From positions 1 to 58,501 of the forward strand of contig NZ_LMVK01000017.1 of NCBI RefSeq assembly GCF_001541315.1: a stretch of 58,501 nt of DNA, read 5' to 3'. The notes under the pieces are model-generated. The model did not search any database, had not been told where the DNA came from, and saw only the letters and a program-made list of their open reading frames with translations. A program made the position numbers and the translations under genes. Positions 37,482 to 47,201 of this stretch are shown piece by piece (the first letter of the stretch is position 1; every line of letters begins with the position of its first letter). This stretch comes from Agrobacterium tumefaciens str. B6 (lineage in GTDB: Bacteria > Pseudomonadota > Alphaproteobacteria > Rhizobiales > Rhizobiaceae).

Positions 37482-39398
37482 TTGAAAAAACTTGATCTTA
37501 TCACGATCGGGCGCTCGTCTGTCGATCTATACGGCTCGCAGGTTGGCGGCCGTCTGGAGGACATGGCCTCCTTTGCCAAATATATCGGCGGCTCGCCCAC
37601 CAACATCGCCGCCGGCGCGGCGCGCCTGGGGCTCAACAGCGCCGTCATCACCCGCGTCGGTGACGAGCATATGGGCCGCTTCATCCGAGAACAGCTGGTG
37701 CGCGAAGGCGTCGATGTGCGCGGCGTGAAGACGGACCCGGAGCGGCTGACCGCGCTGGTGCTGCTCGGCATTCGCGACCAGAACCAGTTCCCGCTGATCT
37801 TCTATCGTGAAAACTGCGCCGACATGGCGCTCAGCGAAGACGATATCGATCCCGCTTTCATTGCCGAGGCAGGCTGCATCTGCGCCACCGGCACGCATCT
37901 GTCGCATCCGAAAACGGAAGCGGCAGTGCTGAAAGCACTGAAACTCGCCCGCGAAAATGGCGCAAAGACCGCGCTCGATATCGATTACCGCCCGAATCTC
38001 TGGGGTGTGGCCGGCCATGGCGACGGCGAAAGCCGTTTCGTGGAATCGCAGAAGGTTACCGCCAAGCTGCAATCCACCCTGCATCTGTTCGATCTGATCG
38101 TCGGCACGGAAGAGGAATTCCACATCGCGGGCGGCTCCACCGATACGCTCACGGCACTCAACGCCGTGCGCAAGGTCTCGAATGCGACGCTGGTGTGCAA
38201 GCGCGGACCGATGGGCGCCGTCGTCTTCACCGGCGCTATTCCCGATAGCCTCGATGATGGCGAGACGGGCGAAGGATTCCCGATTGAGGTCTTCAACGTT
38301 CTGGGTGCGGGTGACGGTTTCATGGCCGGGCTGTTCCGTGGCTGGCTGCGCGGCGAAGACTGGCCGACGACGCTGAAATACGCCAATGCCTGCGGTGCTT
38401 TCGCCGTCTCCCGTCATGGCTGCACCCCGGCCTATCCGAGCTGGGAAGAGCTGCAATATTTCTTCAAGGCCGGCATTCGCAACAGGGCGCTGCGCAAGGA
38501 CGAGGCGCTGGAGCAGGTACACTGGTCCACCAATCGCAAGGGCGACTGGGAGACGATGCGCGTCTTCGCCTTCGATCATCGCATGCAGCTGGAGGCCATC
38601 GCCGACGAGCTTGGCGTCAAGCACGAGCAGATCGGCGCCTTCAAGAAGCTCTGCCTTCAGGCAGCGCAGAAAGTTTCCGGTGGCGAGGCGGGTTATGGCA
38701 TTCTCTGCGATGGCCGCCTTGGCCGCGATGCGCTGTTTGCCGCCAGCGGTTCCGGCCTCTGGATTGGCCGTCCGGTGGAATGGCCGGGCTCGCGCCCGCT
38801 GACGCTGGAACCCGATCTTGGCAAGGATTTCGGCGGGTTGTCCGAATGGCCGCTTGAAAACGTCGTCAAGGTTCTGTGTTTCTATCACCCCGATGACACC
38901 GAGGAGATGCGCAGCGCGCAGGAAGAGACCGTGATGCGCCTGTTCGAGGCGGCGCGTCGCAACCGGCTGGAAATGTTGCTGGAGGTCATCCCCTCCAAAG
39001 TCGGCCCGACCGATGATCTCACCGCCGCCCGCATCATCGAGCGCTTTTACGAGATCGGCGTTTACCCCGACTGGTGGAAGCTGGAACCGATGAAGACCCG
39101 CGCGGCATGGAAGAACGCCTGCGACGCCGTGCATCGCAACGATCCTTACGTGCGGGGCATCGTCGTTCTCGGTCTCGATGCACCGCAAAGCGAGCTGGAA
39201 GAAAGCTTCCGCCTTGCGGCCGGTTTCGATCTGGTCAAAGGTTTCGCCGTTGGCCGCACGATATTTGCCGACGCCGCCCGCGGCTGGCTTTCCGGCAAGA
39301 TGACCGACGAGGATGCGGTCAGGGATATGGCGCAGCGTTATACCAGCCTGTGCCGTATTTGGGATGAGGCGCGCGCCAAAAAGGGAGAGGCAGCGTGA
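37482..39398 (+). CDS. iolC: 5-dehydro-2-deoxygluconokinase fused to an aldolase-like (DUF2090) domain
   Basis: The start is a TTG at 37482 with AAGGAGG at 6-nt spacing, giving 638 residues. Residues 1-330 are a PfkB/ribokinase-type kinase (DLITIGRSSVDLYGSQVGG, FAKYIGGSPTNIAAGAARLG, NVLGAGDGFMAGL), which phosphorylates 5-dehydro-2-deoxy-gluconate. The C-terminal ~300 residues are the DUF2090 domain (MRVFAFDHRMQLEAIADE), thought to cleave the product to dihydroxyacetone phosphate and malonate semialdehyde. The fusion is usual in rhizobia. iolD overlaps its stop as GTGA. Confidence 0.93.
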   Translation: MKKLDLITIGRSSVDLYGSQVGGRLEDMASFAKYIGGSPTNIAAGAARLGLNSAVITRVGDEHMGRFIREQLVREGVDVRGVKTDPERLTALVLLGIRDQNQFPLIFYRENCADMALSEDDIDPAFIAEAGCICATGTHLSHPKTEAAVLKALKLARENGAKTALDIDYRPNLWGVAGHGDGESRFVESQKVTAKLQSTLHLFDLIVGTEEEFHIAGGSTDTLTALNAVRKVSNATLVCKRGPMGAVVFTGAIPDSLDDGETGEGFPIEVFNVLGAGDGFMAGLFRGWLRGEDWPTTLKYANACGAFAVSRHGCTPAYPSWEELQYFFKAGIRNRALRKDEALEQVHWSTNRKGDWETMRVFAFDHRMQLEAIADELGVKHEQIGAFKKLCLQAAQKVSGGEAGYGILCDGRLGRDALFAASGSGLWIGRPVEWPGSRPLTLEPDLGKDFGGLSEWPLENVVKVLCFYHPDDTEEMRSAQEETVMRLFEAARRNRLEMLLEVIPSKVGPTDDLTAARIIERFYEIGVYPDWWKLEPMKTRAAWKNACDAVHRNDPYVRGIVVLGLDAPQSELEESFRLAAGFDLVKGFAVGRTIFADAARGWLSGKMTDEDAVRDMAQRYTSLCRIWDEARAKKGEAA

Positions 39399-41221
39399 AG
39401 ACAATCAGATTGACGGCTGCGCAGGCCATGGTTCGTTACCTGGCAGCGCAGATGAATGAACATGGCGAAACCTATATCGCCGGCATGTGGGCCATTTTCG
39501 GCCATGGCAATGTCGCCGGCATCGGCGAAGCGCTTTATGGCATCAGGGACGAACTGCCGACCTATCGCGGCCAGAACGAGCAATCCATGGCGCATGCGGC
39601 CATTGCCTACACCAAGCAGCTGCGCCGCCGCCGCGCCATGGCGGTCACCTCCTCCATCGGCCCGGGTGCGGCAAACATGGTGACGGCGGCAGCGCTCGCT
39701 CATGTCAACCGCCTCCCGGTTCTCTTGATCCCCGGCGATGTCTTTGCCAATCGCGGCCCCGACCCCGTGCTGCAACAGCTCGAGGATTTCGGCGACGGCA
39801 CCATGACGGTGAATGACTGCTTCCGTCCGGTCAGCCGTTATTTCGACCGCATCATGCGGCCCGAACAGTTGCTGACAGCCCTGCCCCGCGCCATGCGCAC
39901 CATGACGGATCCGGCCGATTGCGGCCCCGTCACGCTGGCCTTCTGCCAGGATGTGCAGGCGGAAGCCTATGATTACCCTGAAAGTTTCTTCGAAAAGCGG
40001 GTCTGGCGCCAGCGCCGTCCTGAGCCGGATGTCGTGGAATTCGAAGAGGCAGTCGCCGCCCTGAAGGCGGCGAAAAACCCCATCATCGTTGCCGGCGGCG
40101 GCGTGCATTTTGCCGGCGCAACGGAGACCCTGAAACGCTTTGCCGAAACCCATTCCATTCCGGTCGTCGAAACGCAGGCCGGCAAATCGGCGCTCGCCTG
40201 GGACCATGATCTCAATTTCGGCCCGGTCGGCGTCACCGGTGCGGAAAGCGCCAATATCATCAGCGAGAAGGCCGATCTGGTCTTCGGCGTCGGCACGCGT
40301 TTTCAGGATTTCACCACCGGTTCCTGGGCGCTGTTCAAGAACCCCAACCGCAAGATCCTGGCGCTCAATGTTCAGCCCTATGACAGCGCCAAGCACGATG
40401 CGATCAGCCTGACGGCGGATGCCAAGATCGGGCTTGAAAAGCTCTCCGCCGCCCTCGGCAACCACCGTTTTGCAGCGCCGGATGCCCGCCTCAAGGCGGC
40501 ATGGTTCGAAGAGGCCGATGCCGATACGGCGGCGCCGGGCGAGGAACATGTGAACAGCCTGCCCACCGACATGCAGGTCATCGGCGCGGTGCAGCGCCAG
40601 TCGCGTGACAACACCGTTGTCATGTGCGCGGCCGGCACCATGCCGGGCGAGCTTCACCAGCTGTGGAAATCCAAGCTGCCGCTCTCCTATCACATGGAAT
40701 ACGGCTTCTCCTGCATGGGTTATGAGGTGGCCGGCGGCCTCGGCATCAAGATGGCGGAACCGGACCGGGACGTGATCGTCATGGTCGGCGACGGCTCCTA
40801 TATGATGATGAATTCCGAGCTTGCGACATCGGTTGCCATGGGCGTGAAGATCACGCTCGTCATTACCGACAACAGGGGTTACGGCTGCATCAACCGACTG
40901 CAGATGGAAACCGGCGGCGCGGAGTTCAACAACCTCTACGCCCACACCAACGTCAACCCGATCGCTATCGATTTCGTGGCCCATGCCGGCTCGATGGGAG
41001 CGGATTCGCGCAAGGTCTCCACCATCGCCGAACTCGAAGAGGCGCTTGCCGCCGCCCGCGCCTCCAGCCGCACGACCGTCATTGTCATCGATACCGATCC
41101 TTACCCGACGCCGCGCGCCGGCGGTCACTGGTGGGATGTCGCGGTGCCTGAAACCTCCGAGCGCACTGAGGTTGCCGATGCGCGCGCCCGTTATGAAAAC
41201 CATGTCAAGGAAAGACAGTAA
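39395..41221 (+). CDS. iolD: 3D-(3,5/4)-trihydroxycyclohexane-1,2-dione hydrolase
   Basis: IolD opens the ring of the diketo intermediate of myo-inositol breakdown to 5-deoxy-glucuronate. It has 608 residues and starts at a GTG overlapping iolC. It is a ThDP enzyme: Glu62 in [12 protein letters not shown] for cofactor activation, the central domain [14 protein letters not shown], and the ThDP/metal motif [11 protein letters not shown] beginning at residue 465. Annotation as acetolactate synthase would be wrong in this operon. Confidence 0.95.
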   Translation: MKTIRLTAAQAMVRYLAAQMNEHGETYIAGMWAIFGHGNVAGIGEALYGIRDELPTYRGQNEQSMAHAAIAYTKQLRRRRAMAVTSSIGPGAANMVTAAALAHVNRLPVLLIPGDVFANRGPDPVLQQLEDFGDGTMTVNDCFRPVSRYFDRIMRPEQLLTALPRAMRTMTDPADCGPVTLAFCQDVQAEAYDYPESFFEKRVWRQRRPEPDVVEFEEAVAALKAAKNPIIVAGGGVHFAGATETLKRFAETHSIPVVETQAGKSALAWDHDLNFGPVGVTGAESANIISEKADLVFGVGTRFQDFTTGSWALFKNPNRKILALNVQPYDSAKHDAISLTADAKIGLEKLSAALGNHRFAAPDARLKAAWFEEADADTAAPGEEHVNSLPTDMQVIGAVQRQSRDNTVVMCAAGTMPGELHQLWKSKLPLSYHMEYGFSCMGYEVAGGLGIKMAEPDRDVIVMVGDGSYMMMNSELATSVAMGVKITLVITDNRGYGCINRLQMETGGAEFNNLYAHTNVNPIAIDFVAHAGSMGADSRKVSTIAELEEALAAARASSRTTVIVIDTDPYPTPRAGGHWWDVAVPETSERTEVADARARYENHVKERQ

Positions 41222-41222
41222 G

Positions 41223-42131
41223 ATGATCCGTTACGGAACCAACCCGATTGCCTGGTCCAACGACGACGACCGCACGCTGGGTGCGCATATCAGCCTCGAA
41301 CAGTGCCTCGATGAAACCGCAAAGATCGGTTTTGACGGCATCGAGAAGGGCCACAAATTTCCGACCGACCCGGAAGGCCTGAAGGGGGTGCTTTCGCCGC
41401 GTGGCCTTTCCTTCGTCTCCGGCTGGCATTCGCTGAACCTTCTGACCGACGACATCGAATCCGAAAAGAAGGCCATGCAGCCAGCGCTTGATCTCTTGAA
41501 GGCCATGGGCTCGAAGGTCATCATCGTCTGCGAAACCTCCAACGCCATCCACGGCGATGACAGCAAGGCGCTGGTCGACCGTCCGCGCCTTGCGGCCGAG
41601 GACTGGGCGTCGTTCGGTGCCGGGGTCGAAGCGCTGGCCGCCTTTGCCGCCGAACAGGGCATCACCCTCGTTTATCACCACCACATGGGAACGGTGGTGG
41701 AGAGCGAAGAGGAGATCGACCTCTTGATGAAACACACCGGCCCGAAGACACATCTCCTGCTCGATACCGGCCATTGCCTGTTCGGCGGCGGCGATCCGGT
41801 CCGCGTCGCGCAGAAATACATGGGTCGCGTTGGCCATATCCATGCCAAGAACGTGCGCCCTGCCATTGCCGATCAGGTACGGGGCGAGCGGCTCTCCTTC
41901 CTCGAAGGCGTTCGCCGCGGCGTGTTCACCGTGCCCGGCGACAGCGAGGGCGGCGTGAATTTTCCGCCGGTGCTGAAAGTGGCGGCCGAACACAATTACA
42001 GCGGCTGGCTGGTGATCGAAGCGGAGCAGGATCCTGATGTGCGTAATCCGTTCGAGTATCAGAGCCTTGGACTGAAATCGCTGAAGGCTTTTGCGCGCGA
42101 GGCGGGGCTGGACAAGGCTCAGGCTGCCTGA
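41223..42131 (+). CDS. iolE: Inosose (2-keto-myo-inositol) dehydratase
   Basis: IolE dehydrates 2-keto-myo-inositol to the substrate of IolD. The ATG at 41223 lies 1 nt after the iolD stop and gives 302 residues. The AP-endonuclease-2 TIM barrel shows [12 protein letters not shown] near the start, [35 protein letters not shown] and a C-terminal [10 protein letters not shown] with a probable metal ligand. Confidence 0.95.
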   Translation: MIRYGTNPIAWSNDDDRTLGAHISLEQCLDETAKIGFDGIEKGHKFPTDPEGLKGVLSPRGLSFVSGWHSLNLLTDDIESEKKAMQPALDLLKAMGSKVIIVCETSNAIHGDDSKALVDRPRLAAEDWASFGAGVEALAAFAAEQGITLVYHHHMGTVVESEEEIDLLMKHTGPKTHLLLDTGHCLFGGGDPVRVAQKYMGRVGHIHAKNVRPAIADQVRGERLSFLEGVRRGVFTVPGDSEGGVNFPPVLKVAAEHNYSGWLVIEAEQDPDVRNPFEYQSLGLKSLKAFAREAGLDKAQAA

Positions 42132-42164
42132 ACTGAACCACGGAAAGCGAGGCAGCCTACTCCA

Positions 42165-42274
42165 CCCGTCATACCGGCCTTGAGCCGGTATCCAGCCAGC
42201 CTTGGGCTGAAAAGACTCTCCCCGCCGCGCGGATGCGCGCCGGCTGGACCCCGGCTCAAGGCCGGGGTGACGAG
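42165..42274 (+). repeat. Interspersed palindromic repeat, copy between iolE and iolB
   Basis: Outer arms CCCGTCATACCGGCCTTGAG and CTCAAGGCCGGGGTGACGAG frame CCAGCCTTGGGCTG and a GCGCGGATGCGCGC stem. It lies inside the iol operon in the 186-bp gap, so the transcript must read through it. Confidence 0.8.
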
Positions 42275-42317
42275 ACGGCAAGAACCGACGAACGACTGAC
42301 CAAAAAGGAACATCACC

Positions 42318-43130
42318 ATGACCTCACTTCTGCGCAAGCCGGTCGCGACAAGCGGCAAGGTGCACGATATCACGCCCCAAAGCGCGGATTGGGGTTATGT
42401 CGGTTTCGGCCTCTACCGCCTGAAGCCGGGCGAAACGGCGGCGGAGAAGACCGGCGATACGGAAGTCATCCTCGTGCTGGTAGAAGGCAAGGCGACGATT
42501 TCCGCTGATGGCAAGGACTTCGGCGAACTCGGCGACCGCATGAATGTGTTCGAGCGCAAGCCGCCCCATTGCCTTTATGTTCCCGCCGGCTCTGACTGGT
42601 CGCTGACGGCCACGAGTGATTGCACCGTCGGCGTCTGCACCGCACCCGGCGAAAAAGGCAGCCGCGAGGCGCAGCAGATCGGCCCCGCCGGTGTGCAGCT
42701 GACCGAACGCGGCAAGGGCGCCAATACACGTTATATCTTCCCCATTGCCATGGAAGAGCGCGACGTGGCCGACAGCCTGCTGGTAACGGAGGTCTTCACG
42801 CCGTCAGGCAACTGGTCGTCTTATCCGCCGCACCGGCATGACGAGGATAACTACCCCGACATGACCTATCTGGAAGAGACCTATTATCACCGGCTGAACC
42901 CGGCGCAGGGTTTCGGCTTCCAGCGCGTCTTCACCGAAGACGGCTCTCTGGACGAGACCATGGCGGTTTCGGATGGCGATGTCGTGCTCGTCCCGAAGGG
43001 CCATCACCCCTGCGGCGCGCCCTACGGTTACGAGATGTATTATCTGAACGTGATGGCGGGGCCGATGCGCAAATGGCGCTTCAAGAACCACCCGGATCAC
43101 GACTGGATTTTCAAGCGGGATAATCCGTAA
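42318..43130 (+). CDS. iolB: 5-deoxy-glucuronate isomerase
   Basis: IolB converts 5-deoxy-glucuronate to 5-dehydro-2-deoxy-gluconate. It has 270 residues and a double cupin fold. The metal-binding cupin motif is in YPPHRHDEDNYPDMTYLEE, with a second region LVPKGHHPCGAPYGYEMYYL. It is separated from iolE by a palindromic repeat. The ribosome site is AAAGGAACATCACC. Confidence 0.95.
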   Translation: MTSLLRKPVATSGKVHDITPQSADWGYVGFGLYRLKPGETAAEKTGDTEVILVLVEGKATISADGKDFGELGDRMNVFERKPPHCLYVPAGSDWSLTATSDCTVGVCTAPGEKGSREAQQIGPAGVQLTERGKGANTRYIFPIAMEERDVADSLLVTEVFTPSGNWSSYPPHRHDEDNYPDMTYLEETYYHRLNPAQGFGFQRVFTEDGSLDETMAVSDGDVVLVPKGHHPCGAPYGYEMYYLNVMAGPMRKWRFKNHPDHDWIFKRDNP

Positions 43131-43154
43131 GGCAGGCATATTCCGCCGCCGCCG

Positions 43155-43269
43155 CATCCCTGTGCTTGTCACAGGGATCCAGCCAGCCCAAGTCCTTGGG
43201 CTGAAAGAAGTCTTTCCGTCGCGCAGACGCGCGCCGGCTGGATTCCTGTGACAAGCACAGGAATGAGGG
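43155..43269 (+). repeat. Interspersed palindromic repeat, copy after iolB
   Basis: Nearly identical to the copy at 3896: CATCCCTGTGCTTGTCACAG, AGCCCAAGTCCTTGGGCT, CGCGCAGACGCGCG, then GACAAGCACAGGAATGAGGG. It fills most of the 232-bp gap before the Gfo/Idh/MocA gene. Confidence 0.88.
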
Positions 43270-43362
43270 CGCGCGCGGAGGTACGTTTCGAGACTGTCTT
43301 GGAGCGAAACAAATGCATCCAAAGAATTGATTTCATTATAAAACTATCGGGAGGAGAATACC

Positions 43363-44490
43363 ATGGCCGCTCTTGGCGTGGGCCTTATCGGCACGGGTTA
43401 CATGGGCAAATGCCACGCGCTCGCGTGGAACAACGTCACCAGCGTCTTCGGCGATGTGGAGCGCCCGCGCCTCGTGACGCTGGCGGAAGTCAATCCTGAA
43501 CTGGCAGCAAAAAAGGCGGCCGAGTTCGGCTTTGCCCGCTCGACCGGCAACTGGCGCGATCTGCTGTCCGATCCCGAGATCAACGTCATCTCGGTCACCA
43601 CGCCGAATGCGTTCCATCCGGACATGGTCATTGCCGCCCTTGAGGCCGGCAAGCATGTCTGGTGCGAAAAGCCGATGGCGCCCGCCTTTACTGACGCGGT
43701 GAAGATGCGCGATGCGGCCCGCCGGTCGGGCAAGGCGGCGGCGATGGGCTACAACTACATCCAGAACCCTGTCATCCGCCACATACGCCGTCTGATCGAC
43801 GAAGGCGTGATCGGCAAAGTCTACCATGTCCGCGCCGAGATGGATGAGGACTTCATGGCCGATGCCACCCAGCCCTTTTACTGGAAGAGCGAGGCGTCCT
43901 CCGGTTACGGCGCGCTGGATGATTTCGCCGTTCACCCGCTGTCGCTGCTTTTTGCCCTGTTCGGCCACGCCGAAAGCGCGATCACCGATATGGTGAAGCC
44001 CTACGAAACCCGCCCCCTGCAAGGTGGTGGTGAACGCGCTGTGGAAACACACGATCTTGCCAGCGTGCTTCTGAAACTCGAAGGCGGCATTTCCGCCGTG
44101 CTAATCGCCAATCGTTCGGCCTGGTGCCGCAAGGGCCGCATCGCCATCCAGATCTACGGCTCCACCGGCTCGATCCTGTTCGACCAGGAGCGGATGAACG
44201 AGTTCCAGCTCTACACCACGGATGGACGCCCCGAGGAGCAGGGTTTCAGAACCATCCTCGCTGCCCCCCACCACAAGCCCTATGACCGCTTCATCCCCGC
44301 CCCCGGCCACGGCCTCGGCTTCAATGATCTGAAAGTGATCGAATGCCGCGAACTGATAGCGGCGATCGAGGGAAAGAAGGCCCATATCATCGATTTCGAA
44401 GAAGGGCTGAAGATCGAGCGCAGCATCCACGCCATGGCCCGGTCGTTTGCCAAAGGGCGCTGGGTGACGGCGGAGGAGATTGCGGAATAG
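43363..44490 (+). CDS. Gfo/Idh/MocA-family oxidoreductase
   Basis: The 375-residue protein starts after GGGAGGAGAATACC. It has an NAD(P) fold (GLIGTGYMGKCHALAW), the family's catalytic Lys motif GKHVWCEKPM and the C-terminal beta-sheet domain (SGYGALDDFAVHPLSLLFAL, with DDFAVH at the substrate site). Its place after iolCDEB suggests an inositol-isomer, inosose or related cyclitol dehydrogenase. myo-Inositol 2-dehydrogenase proper may be encoded elsewhere. Exact substrate unknown. Confidence 0.88.
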   Translation: MAALGVGLIGTGYMGKCHALAWNNVTSVFGDVERPRLVTLAEVNPELAAKKAAEFGFARSTGNWRDLLSDPEINVISVTTPNAFHPDMVIAALEAGKHVWCEKPMAPAFTDAVKMRDAARRSGKAAAMGYNYIQNPVIRHIRRLIDEGVIGKVYHVRAEMDEDFMADATQPFYWKSEASSGYGALDDFAVHPLSLLFALFGHAESAITDMVKPYETRPLQGGGERAVETHDLASVLLKLEGGISAVLIANRSAWCRKGRIAIQIYGSTGSILFDQERMNEFQLYTTDGRPEEQGFRTILAAPHHKPYDRFIPAPGHGLGFNDLKVIECRELIAAIEGKKAHIIDFEEGLKIERSIHAMARSFAKGRWVTAEEIAE

Positions 44491-44569
44491 GGGTTGGCGT
44501 AAAAGCGTCCTAGGTGACGCCGAGCCCTCTCTCCGTTCTCGGACATGACCATTGAACCTTTGCACTCGA

Positions 44570-44647
44570 CGTCATCCTCGGGCTTGCCCCGAGAATCCAT
44601 CGACTGCAACGGCTTGTGGATCCTCGGGGCAAGCTCGAGGATGACGG
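44570..44647. repeat. REP-like palindrome of a second family
   Basis: CGTCATCCTCGGGCTTGCCC and GGGCAAGCTCGAGGATGACG are outer inverted arms of a 78-bp unit. The arms differ from the 115-bp family. The same CCTCGGGCTTG core is inserted in the copy at 49881. Confidence 0.75.
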
Positions 44648-44719
44648 ATGAGAGGTTGGCGCATTCTTAGAAACCTGGATGGGCTGTCTCCCGCAGCCCA
44701 TCATAGTATCGCCGGAACC

Positions 44720-45682
44720 TCACCCCTTCACCGGCGTTTCCGGCACCGGTGTCAGCACCGTGCCATCCTTGAACCAGCCGAGAATGTTGTCGGCCACGAG
44801 ATCGGCCATCGCATTGCGCGTCGGAACCGAGGCGGAGGCAACATGCGGCAGCAGGGAGACATTCGGCAGCGACAGGAAGGCTTCCGGCACCTTCGGCTCG
44901 GCATAGAACACGTCGAGACCGGCAGCCCCCAAAGCACCGCTTTTAAGCGCTTCAAGAAGCGCATCCTCATCGACGCTGGAGCCGCGCCCGACATTGATGA
45001 ACACGCCCTCAGGCCCAAGCGCCGTCAGGATTTCGGCGTTGATCGCCTTATGGGTTTCCGGCGTACCGGGCACGATGCAGATCAGGATGTCGACAGCTTT
45101 CGCCATCTCCTTCAGCGAACCGTAATAGGTATAGGAGAGGCCATCCCGCTTGCTGCGGGTGTGGTAACCGATCTCCACCTTGAAGGGCTCCAGCCGCTTG
45201 GCGATTTCCTGACCGATGCGACCCATGCCGAACAGGCCAACCTTGCGGCCGCGCAGCGAAAATGGCGAGAGGGCAAACGGCCCTTCGCCAACCCATTTGC
45301 CGTCACGCAGCCAGGTTTCGGCCTGATAGAGCCGGCGCACGGTGTTGATCAACAGCGCAATCGTCGTATCGGCCACTTCGTCGTTCAGCACATCTGGCGT
45401 ATTCGTCACCACGATGCCGCGCGTGGCGGCATGTTTGGCATCCACGCCATCATAACCCACACCGAAATTGGCGATGATCTCGAGCTTCGGCAGCGCATCG
45501 ATCCATTTGGCGTTGACGACGCCGGAAACGGCGATGGCATTAATGCGCTCAGCCGCACCCTCAGGCAGAACCGGCTCGGCGCCGGCAGGCACTGTCAGGA
45601 TCTCGACCTTGCCTTCGAGGCGCTCGAGAACGCGCGGGTTTATCTTGCCGGGAACGAGAACGACGGCCTTTTTGTCAGACAT
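44720..45682 (-). CDS. D-isomer-specific 2-hydroxyacid dehydrogenase
   Basis: The 320-residue protein has the nucleotide motif GLFGMGRIGQEIAKRL and catalytic residues: Arg in NVGRGSSVDEDALL, Glu in YAEPKVPEAF and His in LLPHVASAS. These place it with glyoxylate/hydroxypyruvate reductases (GhrB/GyaR). The role is reduction of a 2-keto acid with NAD(P)H. It stands downstream of a LacI regulator on the same strand across a 363-bp gap. Its exact substrate is unknown. Confidence 0.88.
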   Translation of the reverse strand: MSDKKAVVLVPGKINPRVLERLEGKVEILTVPAGAEPVLPEGAAERINAIAVSGVVNAKWIDALPKLEIIANFGVGYDGVDAKHAATRGIVVTNTPDVLNDEVADTTIALLINTVRRLYQAETWLRDGKWVGEGPFALSPFSLRGRKVGLFGMGRIGQEIAKRLEPFKVEIGYHTRSKRDGLSYTYYGSLKEMAKAVDILICIVPGTPETHKAINAEILTALGPEGVFINVGRGSSVDEDALLEALKSGALGAAGLDVFYAEPKVPEAFLSLPNVSLLPHVASASVPTRNAMADLVADNILGWFKDGTVLTPVPETPVKG

Positions 45683-45868
45683 GAGCGGATATTCCTCCTG
45701 ATAACATTCCGATAGCCGGAGTGGCTTTCAAGCGAACTGCTCGCCATACCACTCCTCTGGGCGGCGATCTTTTCAAACAACGGCAGCCGTGAAAAGGGCA
45801 ATAAGGGGATGCTATGGGGGCAGACGGAAGTTTCATGCCGATTTTTTTGCGGCGTCGCTATATAGCTT
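45683..45868 (-). promoter_or_regulatory. Upstream region of the 2-hydroxyacid dehydrogenase gene
   Basis: This is the dehydrogenase-proximal part of the 363-bp gap 45683-46045. A GGAGGAATAT ribosome site precedes the start and AT-rich sequence around 45770-45865 could hold a promoter. I see no gene. The rest of the gap is a palindromic repeat plus about 60 bp after the LacI stop. Confidence 0.35.
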
Positions 45869-45984
45869 CGTCACTCCGGCCTCGAGCCGGAATCCAGCCG
45901 ACACACGTCTGCGCGGCGAAAACAATCCTTTCAGCCCAAGGACTTGGGCTGGCTGGATACCGGCTCAAGGCCGGCATGACGAGG
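45869..45984 (-). repeat. Interspersed palindromic repeat, copy in inverse orientation
   Basis: CGTCACTCCGGCCTCGAGCC and GGCTCAAGGCCGGCATGACG are the outer arms. The inner AGCCCAAGGACTTGGGCT and CGTCTGCGCGG appear in reverse order relative to the copy at 3896. Confidence 0.82.
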
Positions 45985-46045
45985 GAAGGAAACGCCGACG
46001 ACGGCTATGGGCGCGCGGTCAGCCGGCTCAGAGTCGCAAACGAGC

Positions 46046-47068
46046 TCACACCCGCGGCCGCACCGGCCCGGTCGATTGCCGAATGCGCATTTCCGGCTTG
46101 ATGAGGTGAATGCCGTCAGGCTCATGGCTGCCCGCCAGCCTGTCCAGCAGCGCGCGGGCCGCTAAGCGCCCCACCTCGGCCTGGCCGTTGGAAACGGTGG
46201 TCAGCGCCGGCGTGGCAATCGCCGCTTCCTCCAGATCGTCGTAGCCGGTTACCGAGATATCGACACCCGGCACCAGACCGGCGCGGGAAATGCCGTTCAT
46301 AAGGCCGATGGCGACAAGATCGTTCCAGCAGACGGCGGCGGTCGGCTTCTGCGGCAGCGACAGGAAATGCACCGCCGCTTCAAACCCGCCCTGCTTGGAG
46401 CGGGGGCCGGGAATGCGCAGGTTCGGATCGACCTCGATGCCCGCCTTGCGCAGCGCATTGACGTAACCCTGGTAACGGTCACGGCCGGTCGAGGTCTGGT
46501 CGGTGCCGCCAACCATGGCGATGGTGCGGTGACCGAGGCTGATGAGATGGTTGGTGGCGAGCGAAATGCCGTAGCTGTCATCGCCACGATAGGTCGGCAT
46601 ATCGACACCGTCCATGGAGCGGGCGACCAGAATGGCAGGCATGCCGTTTTCTTCGGCCAGCGTCATGTCCTCGATCGGCGTACCGATGGCCGGCGACATG
46701 ATGATGCCGTCCGAGCCGAGCTGCAGCAGCGTCTCGATGAAGGTGCGCTGTTTTTCCACCGAATCATAATGATTGGAAAGAATGAAGGTCTGGCGGCTGC
46801 GGTCCAGCTCGCTTTCAATGGCTTTGAGAATTTCCCCGTAAAACGGGTTCATCACATCATGGAATACCACGCCGACAATGCCGGAGCGCGAGGTGCGCAG
46901 GCTGGCGGCGCGGCGGTTATAGATATAACCCAGCGCCCGCGCCTGTTCCTTGATCTTGTCCCGCGTATCGGCAGCGACCAGCGGGCTATCGCGCAATGCA
47001 AGGGAAATGGTGGCGGTCGAAAGACCGAGGCTTTCGGCAATCGTAGACAGTTTGACTTTTTGGGCCAC
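46046..47068 (-). CDS. LacI-family transcriptional regulator
   Basis: I start at the GTG at 47068, 7 nt after GGAGG; a TTG at 47083 in frame would include the ribosome site itself. This gives 340 residues. The helix-turn-helix is KLSTIAESLGLSTATISLAL, followed by the LacI effector domain (SGIVGVVFHDVMNPFYGEIL, VDISVTGYDDLEEAAIATPA). A long palindrome 41 nt upstream is a likely autoregulatory operator. Possible targets include the 2-hydroxyacid dehydrogenase gene. Effector unknown. Confidence 0.89.
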   Translation of the reverse strand: MAQKVKLSTIAESLGLSTATISLALRDSPLVAADTRDKIKEQARALGYIYNRRAASLRTSRSGIVGVVFHDVMNPFYGEILKAIESELDRSRQTFILSNHYDSVEKQRTFIETLLQLGSDGIIMSPAIGTPIEDMTLAEENGMPAILVARSMDGVDMPTYRGDDSYGISLATNHLISLGHRTIAMVGGTDQTSTGRDRYQGYVNALRKAGIEVDPNLRIPGPRSKQGGFEAAVHFLSLPQKPTAAVCWNDLVAIGLMNGISRAGLVPGVDISVTGYDDLEEAAIATPALTTVSNGQAEVGRLAARALLDRLAGSHEPDGIHLIKPEMRIRQSTGPVRPRV

Positions 47069-47108
47069 GGCATTCCTCCCCAAACGCGTGTCACTGACGG
47101 ATGTCTCC

Positions 47109-47136
47109 GTTTAAATTGCAATTAAACAATTTAAAC
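47109..47136. promoter_or_regulatory. Candidate LacI operator, 10-8-10 perfect inverted repeat
   Basis: GTTTAAATTG (47109-47118) and CAATTTAAAC (47127-47136) are perfect arms. The inner CAATTAAA creates an overlapping half-palindrome, so two repressor positions are possible. Confidence 0.55.
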
Positions 47137-47201
47137 AAAATCCGCAACCCGTTTAAGGAATAGCCACAAAACAGATGGTTCTTTTAAAAATTTCAACAAG
47201 A

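Noticed and set aside
37527..41203. Two ~620-codon minus-strand frames opposite iolC and iolD
   Set aside because: These are shadows of conserved genes with complete cofactor motifs on the plus strand. The predicted proteins look like composition artefacts.
45814..46101. A 95-codon plus-strand frame before the LacI gene
   Set aside because: Most of it is translated palindromic repeat sequence.
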